Assembly: GCF_000247695.1 (NCBI RefSeq)
Contig: NW_004624747.1
Location: 9,370,732-9,434,731, forward strand
Direction of reading: 5' to 3'
From: Heterocephalus glaber
Lineage: Eukaryota; Chordata; Mammalia; Rodentia; Bathyergidae
Length of the DNA: 64,000 nucleotides
The first letter of the stretch is position 1. Each line of letters opens with the position of its first letter. Below are positions 57,167 to 64,000 of this stretch, piece by piece. The position numbers were made by a program, and so were the translations under genes. The notes under the pieces are model-generated. The model was not told the DNA's origin. It saw only the letters and a program-made list of their open reading frames with translations, and searched no databases.

Positions 57167-58264
57167 AGCCTTGACTGAGGCCCGTGGTGCTGCAGTGAGA
57201 ACAGGACCTGCCTACCCTCATGGGGTATGTGGTCAGTGCTGATCAGGGTGAAGATGCTTCATTCTGTACCTCCCACCCAGCCCATTCCACCTGCCTACCA
57301 TGAGATCCTGGGATTAGGACATTGGGAATAGAGTCCTCCTGTCCCCAGCTTCTCAGACCTTCTTTTCACAGGAAGAAAAGGGCTTTGGTCTGGCCATTGG
57401 GAACTTCTAGGATGATTCCAGGAACATCTCCATAATTGGATGAACTTGGTTGCCTAGGACCCCTGCCTAGGGACCTTTGGGATGGAGGGCCTTCCTGCAG
57501 AAAGAATGCCAAATGCCAGGGTAGGTTGGCCTTGGACTTAGAATATGGCCTTATCCTAGCCACTTAGTTGTCTGATGTGTGAATTTGGATAAGTGTGTGC
57601 TGCTTCCTGCCCTGGAAGCAAGGACAAAGCATCCCAGTGCTACCAGACACTAGCCTCAGAAAACCTAAGATACTGTGTGACTGAAAAGACATGCTCCCTG
57701 CCCCCAACCATGGCTAGCTCACGGGAGCTATGGAGTGACAGATTAGCCGGCTGCTTTTCTGAGGCCCCAGGAAGGAAACCTGAGGTAACCTAGCTGCTGC
57801 AGTGTCCTATAAACCCTGGGCTTGACCAAAAGGTACTTGAAGGGAAGTGGACAGAGGCATTAGGACAGACACCAAGGTCAGCCACAGGCAGGATCCCCTA
57901 GCAGAGATCATACCACAGCTTGTACAGACTAGGAGGGCCCCTGGAGCACCCTAACTACACCTCCACCCTAGTGATGAGGCAAGAACTCCAGCATAGGCTT
58001 TGGAAGACCTGGGGTCAGACCCTAGTCCCACCACCCCTTGGTCCAGCCATCTCCCCTCAGCTTTCTTGTCCTTGTCTGTAAACAGCCAAGAGAGCACCGC
58101 CTTGTCCCCATACCAGCCTTCCCACACATTTGGCCCCTGGTGGATTCCACACTGGCAGGGAAGGTGCTTCACAGGATTGAGCAAACAGGGACTGTCTGAT
58201 GATCCTGGACCATAATAGCCTTCCATATGGAACCTGAGGAGCAGACCCATACACAGTGCCTTCA

Positions 58265-58640
58265 TTCTTCAACTAGCTAATATTTATCAGTACCTGCCAC
58301 ATGCCAGGCACTGTGCTGCCAGTAACACATAAGTAACTGAGTACAGGTGGATGAGTATGTGCTGTGTAGAACACTGAAGTAGAAGGGGGAGGGGGTCCCT
58401 CTCTGGGATGAGACTTGGTGCAGTGCTGTGGAGAAATACAGGCAAGTTGTGTGATGAGCAGGGGAAAGTACCCAGCAGAGGGATAGCAAATGCAAAGGCA
58501 CTGAGTGAATGCAGCTGGAGGCCCTACTGGAAGACCAGGTGGCTGAGCCCAGTGCAGGGGCTAGGTGGGGCAGGCTCCAAGCTACCCACTGAGGTGGGAA
58601 AACCTGGGCAGGTTTAGAACAGAAGGGCAACTTGAGCTAA
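58265..58640 (+). mobile_element. Ancient L2/MIR-type repeat
   Basis: CTAATATTTATCAGTACC, CCAGGCACTGTGCTGCC, GATAGCAAATGCAAAGGCACTGAG match the same repeat type as 56.1 kb. Confidence 0.5.
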
Positions 58641-59275
58641 TTTTGGCTTATAAAGGATTTCTGCTGATGTGAGAGAGTAGACTGGGCTGGGGCGGGGATG
58701 AGAGGGCAAGACCAACATTCCAGGTGAGGCAGTTGCTGACCCCATGAGGTGGGAACATTAGCAGTGATGAGAGGTGGTCAGATGGGAGGCTTATTTTCAG
58801 GAATAGCAGGTTAAGCCTGCTGATGGAGGAGAAAACACAAGCACAGCTGCATATTCTTCATCTGAGTCTTTTGTGGGACAGAACAGACACAGGCTGAGGA
58901 AAATGTGGCAAGACTCCTTCATGAGGGGCAGGGAATCAGAAATCTGGTCTGAAACCTTGTTTGTGCTCACAGCAGGCAGAGAGTGAGGCTAGAGGTAGCA
59001 ACCTGGAGTCCTTGGCATCAAGGTGTGAGGAAAGCTGGGACTCGCTGAGGTCACTTGCAGATGAAGGGTGGTGGGACCTGAAGTGGCCAGGTTGAAGACT
59101 GAGTTGGCAAACACTATCGTGATGGCCCCCTAGGAGGCCGGAGAAGGCAGTGTCCCAGGAGCACAGGACCCCTGTGTCAAGCACTGTGGCAGGCAGGGGG
59201 TTCCTAGGAATTGAACAACTTGAGAAGCTCAGGCTGCATAATTTATGGGGCCTCTGTTAAGAAAGTACAGTATTA

Positions 59276-59470
59276 AGCAGCTAGGCATGATGGTACCTGC
59301 CTGTAATCCCAGCAGTCTGGGAGGCTGAGGCAGGAGGATTGCAAGTTTGAGCCCAGCCTGGGCACCTTAGCAAGACTCTTATCTCAAAATAAAAAATAAA
59401 TAAAGGGCTGGGGATGTAGCTCTGTACAAAAGCCCTCAGTTCAATCTCCAGTGCTACCAAAAAAGAGGGA
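59276..59470 (+). mobile_element. B1/ID dimeric SINE
   Basis: GCATGATGGTACCTGCCTGTAATCCC...CTTATCTCAAAATAAA linker, then GGGGATGTAGCTCTGTAC...GTTCAATCTCCAGTGC. Confidence 0.82.
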
Positions 59471-62149
59471 GAGAGAAATTATTAAGCATTTCAAGATAGT
59501 GACAGCAGAGCAACATTAAGCTTGGCATAGAGCCCTGTTGACTTCACAGTAGATGCCCAGCAAAAGTAGCCCTGTTTATGGGGACTTCTAGGACAGTGCT
59601 GCCACTATGGTGGGCAGAGACAATGTGTCGTGGTTGGGCCCATGGCTTGCCTGCTGCCTTTGCTCCCTTCTTTTGCTCCTTTTTCTGAATGGGCAGGTGG
59701 GCTGCATTGACCCTCTGGGCTGCTAGGGTTAACCACACTCAGCCTGTGAACCTCTGGCCTCCTGGCCTTAGAAACCCAAAGTCACACATTAACTGAAGAA
59801 TTACCTGCTGTGAGTTGTCATTTCTTCCCTGTTTGTGGACCCCCAACAGCCAGCAACCCCTCAGGTAGTAGGTAGCAGGAGACACATCTCAAAGTCTAGG
59901 GAGAAGCAGGCCCTGGGCAGGCATGCCCAGCACCTTTGTACAATGGCTTCCTTGAGTTCGTCTCTTTCCCACAGAAGCTTGCTACATCACAGAGTTTTGA
60001 ATTATTTGCTTCTAAATTAAGGTATAACTCTCTTTTAGAGATGTCCCTGGAGAATCCATCGAAAAAGTGCTAAGAAGCAAGACTGTTAAAAGCCACAGTG
60101 CAGGGAGGGGCCTTACAAACAGTATCAAGCCAGGTGTTCCTGGGAGCAGCCTGGAACCAGAAACACACCCTGTCCCTGAGGGCTCAGTCAGGCCTCTCAT
60201 AGCTGTGCCTGTGCTCATGGGCTGTGGTCAGACCAAACCTTTCAGAAGGAGACCCCTGCACCATAGAGAAGCCCTCCCCTGAGATGGAAATCTGTCAGGA
60301 CCAGGTTCTTGGATGGGGCCTGATCTGAGCCCTGACCCCTTCAGTGAGGCCTGCCCCTGTGAGTCACAGATGCCAAGGTCCTTCAAGCTGTTGAAGTGGA
60401 GGAGTATAGACTGACGTGCACATTTCCCCCCCAGAGACCCAATACAGGCTTTTGTAAGGAGGACACACAAGATCTGCCCTGGATTTTGCAGCCAGCCAGG
60501 TGCCTTCCAGGGACCCAAGTACTAACCAGGGCTATGGAGAAGGGGCCTGTTTTTACATCAGTTTTACACTTGAGATTGAGAACTAGAGAGGTGGGTTGAC
60601 TTTCCCCAGTGCCTCATTGGGTGCAGACAGCCACCACATCTGACTTGCCAGGCCCTGGGGAAGAAATCTAAGAGCTTGAGGATTATCAGTGGCTGAGGGT
60701 AGCCCTACTTCCTCCTGTGCAGCTTGGCTCCATCTCTCATTTAGTCACATGAAAGATGATGGAAAAGGCCTGACTAGACCTGTTGAGCTGGAGCTGGCTA
60801 CGTGGCTATTGCCATTTCTCAGACTCTGGCCCCTGCTCTGGTCAGACTAGTGGGCTGCAGCAAGCTCTCGGCCTTTTTTATCCAGCCCTTTCCTTTCTTG
60901 CTCCAACACCCCTGATAGAGGCAGCTTGGGCTCTGGGCTCAGCCCCTGAGGCCATGTGCCCTGGAACTGATGCTGTTTGCTCTTTGTACTTCAGTTTCCT
61001 TTTCTCTAAAATAAGGGTTGAAGCACATGGGCTGCAGGGCCCCATCTTTGCTAACAACTGCTGGGGACTGAGGCCTCACTGCCAGGAGGGGCCCACAGTG
61101 GATAAGATGGGGGTGGGCTCTTTAAAGGCCATCTTTGCACTTTCTTGGTTTCTGCCTAAAATTGCTTTCCTGCTGCTTAGGTTTCTCTCCATGTGTTAGT
61201 GTTGAAGGCAGGTCTTTACAGCTGCTCTTCCTTTTCACTCAGTTCTTAGACAGGGCCACACACAAGTAGGGTCTCCAGATTCTCACACAAGCCCTGGTGG
61301 GCCCTCTCTAGAACAGCATGTGTCCCCACCCACACAGCTCCTGTGCCCCTGCCTGCTGCTCTTGTTCCCCCTTGGCACTTGCCACAGTTCAACTTTCTAT
61401 TTTATTTATTCATCATCTTTGTTTTTTCTCTCCTGGCCTTGAGTGAAAGCTCTTTGAGGCAAAGACTTTCTGTGTTCACCTCCGAGAACCCAGCCCCCTG
61501 GGCCATCCTGCCTAGCAGACACCCAGGAAGTCACTGTGGAGGGGTAATGAGTATTAGTGAGTACCACAAGTCACCCTATTGAGCCCTTTTCTCATGGAGG
61601 GGTGGCATATGCTCTTACATCAGAAACCCATGCTCCAGCTCAACCCTGTGCTCCTGAGAGGTATCTTTGTGCTTTAAGCCATCCAACACAAACCACTCCA
61701 CAGGTGGACAGCACCAGCTGGACCCCATCAGGCCCAACTATGGTTCACTCTCAAGCTAGAGGCAGGTCTTCTCACACTGAATCAGATGCTTCAAGCTGAC
61801 ACACAGTCTCTTTAGCAAGGTGGCATGCCTCAGTGGAGCCTTGGTCAGATGCAGTGAGGATTCACATGCAGAGGCATGTTTATGGGAAACTATCTTTAAG
61901 AGAAATGAGACAAGATCCTGATGGAAGTGGAAAAAAAAAAAAAAAACCATGGTGACACCTGAGTGGCCTTTCCAGATAGCCCCTGTGCCCCAGGATTAGG
62001 AAGTAGCCTGTCATTCAGGTCAGTGGGGCAGTTCAATACAGGGGAGGACCTGAAGCCTGGGTTAAAGTCCTGGATTTGCCCATAAAGGTGACCCTGTTGA
62101 ATCTTTCTCACTCCTAACCCTCGGTTTCCTCATTTTTATTTATTTTTAA

Positions 62150-62240
62150 AATATATTTAGCAATGCTGAGTATTGAACCCAGGGCCTCACACATGATAGG
62201 CAAGTGCTTTACCACTAAGCTATACCCCCAGCCCTCTTCG
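62150..62240 (-). mobile_element. ID-like SINE, antisense
   Basis: TGAGTATTGAACCCAGGGCC...GCTTTACCACTAAGCTATACCCCCAGCCC. Confidence 0.8.
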
Positions 62241-62521
62241 CCTTCAAACTTGAGGCTCTGGGATGAATCCAGGGTGTATCCAGATAGTTTTCATTTCTTA
62301 CTCCAAATTTGGGGTGTCTACCCAAAGAACACTATGCTGAAGAGAATTCAAAGGCTGTGTTGTGGCTTAGAGGAGAAGTAGTCCCCTCTAGTTGATAGCA
62401 ATGTCTGCATCAGGTCCGAGAGGCAGGCTGAAGACATGCTTGCCAGAGACTAGCCAGTCCTACTATTGTGCTCTGCCTCTTGGTTAGCAGCTCCAATTCA
62501 TCCTCATTTTTTCTTCCTTAG

Positions 62522-62546
62522 AAACGCAGACCTTGGCCTCTATGAG
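62522..62546 (+). other. Possible 25-nt micro-exon
   Basis: A strong pyrimidine tract (CATTTTTTCTTCCTTAG) immediately precedes 25 nt that end TATGAG, followed by GTAAGG. Both splice signals are good. Coding assignment is not possible. It may be an alternative 5'UTR exon of GNAZ or a chance pairing. Confidence 0.25.
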
Positions 62547-63529
62547 GTAAGGACTCGCCTTCCTTTTCAGCATCTCCCCAGCTGGCACCAGGAGTCCCAT
62601 GAGCAGCTTGGGTCAGAGATTATTGAAAGTCTCTTCCTCTCTCAGCTGTTGCCTTGGTCCCTGCAGTGGCCTTGAGGTCCAGCCCCCTGCCTGGCCCCTG
62701 GCAGCCTTTCTCTGTACACTGAATGAATGAATAAACAAGTAAATGAGTGAGGCAGAGACTCATCTGCATAGCAAGGCCAGGAGACTTCTGGATATAAATC
62801 TCATGCCAAGCTCTGTTCCAGCATGTAACCCCGAGAAACCTGCTTGTATGCATGAACTGGATGACCTTGGAAGGAGGGCACTAAACTGTGTAGTTTGGGA
62901 CTCTAGATCTTGCAGTAGTGTGGACACCGTGGGGGGGGGGGGCAGAGTGACGCAGGGCCCAGGTGTGTGAGTTGTAGGCTCTATGTCCTGTAGGGGCCCC
63001 TATGCTTCTGTCTGACCTTCATCTTGGAGTGGTCCACCAGGTATCACCAGGAGTGAAGATAAGAACACCTTCTAAGCTGCTGAGAAAACTGGACACCTAT
63101 GGCCCTTGTTCTGGCCCCAGCAGGTCCCAGATCCTAGGGAAGAGACAACTTGACCTGAATTGTTGGTGTCCTCGCTTCTCCTGCCACCTGTACTGGGGTT
63201 TGGTGAGCAGAGCTGGGTGGAGAGGAGGAGCTGGGCTAGAGAAGCAGCAGTCTCCCCATGAGAGTCCGCCTCTCTCTTCCCCCTTGTCCACACTACCTAG
63301 TATGTCTTCTCTGCCCTTAGCTGCGCTAGCTGTTTGTAACCTCACACCCGCCCCACCCACCCTTTTTACTGTTTTGTGACCCTGTGGACTGGCTACCAGG
63401 ACCCTGGCTGCCTGACCTGCCATTCATCCCTTGCTAGTGAGTGTGGGGTGGGTGCAGTGGCCATTCCCCAAGCTAAACTTTCCTCCAGTGTGGTTGCCCC
63501 CCTCACCCACTCCATTACCTCTGATATGC

Positions 63530-63690
63530 TGTGCAAACATATTTCTTGATAAAATGCTGAGAAGAAAAATAATTAGAGTGTTGCCTCCATTATCCAATTT
63601 CTGATTAATCAAACTCTCTTTGTCCTCGGCCAAAATCTATTCATTTCCCTTAAACACTGGGCTGGTGCCAAGCATCGATTTCCTTTATGA
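63530..63690. promoter_or_regulatory. AT-rich patch with homeodomain-like motifs (possible enhancer)
   Basis: In GC-rich intron this stretch is strikingly AT-rich and non-repetitive. It contains AAATAATTAGAG and the perfect 10-bp palindrome TGATTAATCA (63602-63611). It could be a conserved non-coding element of GNAZ. There is no direct proof. Confidence 0.25.
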
Positions 63691-64000
63691 TAACACCACT
63701 CTCACACCCACGCACGTTCTCATCCATGCCCTGCCCTATGGCTGGGTTGAGCAGAAGCACTGATGGGGCTGATCCAGTCTCTAAATCCCACCTACCTCCC
63801 ACCTTCTCCAGGGAGCCTCTGACCACACCAACACCCTCATCCCTGCCCCAGCTCCTGGGATTTCTTGGCTAAGCTCCCCCTACATTTTGGGTGTGTTACA
63901 GGACTGATGGAGGGGCTGTACCTCCGAACTGGGGACAGGCCAGGGTTTGGGGGATATGTCCCTGTTCCTGGCACAAGAAGAGGCCAGGGCTGGGTCAGAA

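Larger units (their letters stand above)
45681..64000 (-). other. RSPH14: RSPH14 gene, 3' part (last three coding exons; the rest extends past the window)
   Basis: Three - strand exons (49011-49236, 47811-47947, 45729-45967) join with matching phases into 199 codons plus stop. They match the C-terminal half of RSPH14 (formerly RTDR1), an armadillo-repeat radial-spoke protein of motile axonemes. The 5' exons were not found up to 64000. This fits the human layout, where GNAZ sits in an internal intron. The gene converges on the SGLT-family gene. Confidence 0.88.
55142..64000 (+). other. GNAZ: GNAZ intron 1 (also within a RSPH14 intron)
   Basis: I saw no coding sequence with family resemblance. 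The stretch holds a CA repeat, two ancient L2/MIR-like repeats, one B1/ID dimer, an antisense ID SINE, a G-run, a possible 25-nt micro-exon at 62522 and an AT-rich conserved-looking patch near 63.6 kb. The rest is unique GC-rich intron. Confidence 0.55.

Overview
This is a mammalian, almost certainly rodent, chromosomal window. Evidence for this is spliced genes with GT-AG introns, a CpG island, L1 and HAL1 retrotransposons, MaLR-type LTRs, B1/ID-like dimeric SINEs, and about fourteen copies of a tRNA-derived SINE whose core reads GATTTAGCTCAGTGG...GAGTTCGATCCC...GGTACC plus poly(A). Mouse-type B2 and B4 SINEs were not seen. A beaver-like or squirrel-related rodent fits, but the species is inference. 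A 100-N assembly gap lies at 54883-54982.

Layout. Positions 1-8600 are almost entirely retrotransposon: L1 3' ends, a HAL1-like copy, and an L1 with its 5'UTR, ORF1 and the start of ORF2. From 8620 to 43621 on the + strand lie eleven consecutive coding exons of a sodium/glucose cotransporter-family gene (SLC5A, closest by eye to SLC5A1/SLC5A4). They match exons 5-15 of SGLT1 in length and phase. Together they give 1821 nt, an open frame of 606 codons plus stop. Exons 1-4 are not in the window. The introns are full of L1, SINE and MaLR copies, and the repeat-rich, AT-rich half gives way to GC-rich sequence near 35-36 kb, inside this gene. About 2.1 kb beyond its stop, and convergent with it, lie the last three coding exons of RSPH14 (radial spoke head 14, armadillo repeats) on the - strand at 45729-49236. 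A CpG island at about 54.4-55.7 kb ends in a consensus splice donor at 55141/55142. From position and strand this is the promoter and first non-coding exon of GNAZ, which in human lies inside a RSPH14 intron. The remainder to 64000 is intron shared by both genes.

Function. The genes do not form a pathway. RSPH14 is an axonemal protein of motile cilia and sperm, GNAZ encodes the G-alpha-z subunit, and the SLC5A gene encodes a 14-helix membrane protein. The SLC5A gene is the most unusual item. Its frame, splice sites and several structural residues are intact (four loop cysteines, an N-glycosylation site, two Na2-site serines, Lys321). However, residues that contact sugar in SGLT1 are replaced (Trp291 to Gly, Gln457 to Leu) and Thr460 is Arg. 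It may be a non-sugar or sensor-type SGLT. A second notable item is a SINE fused to a truncated L1 within one target-site duplication (12620-13377), the signature of template switching during retrotransposition.
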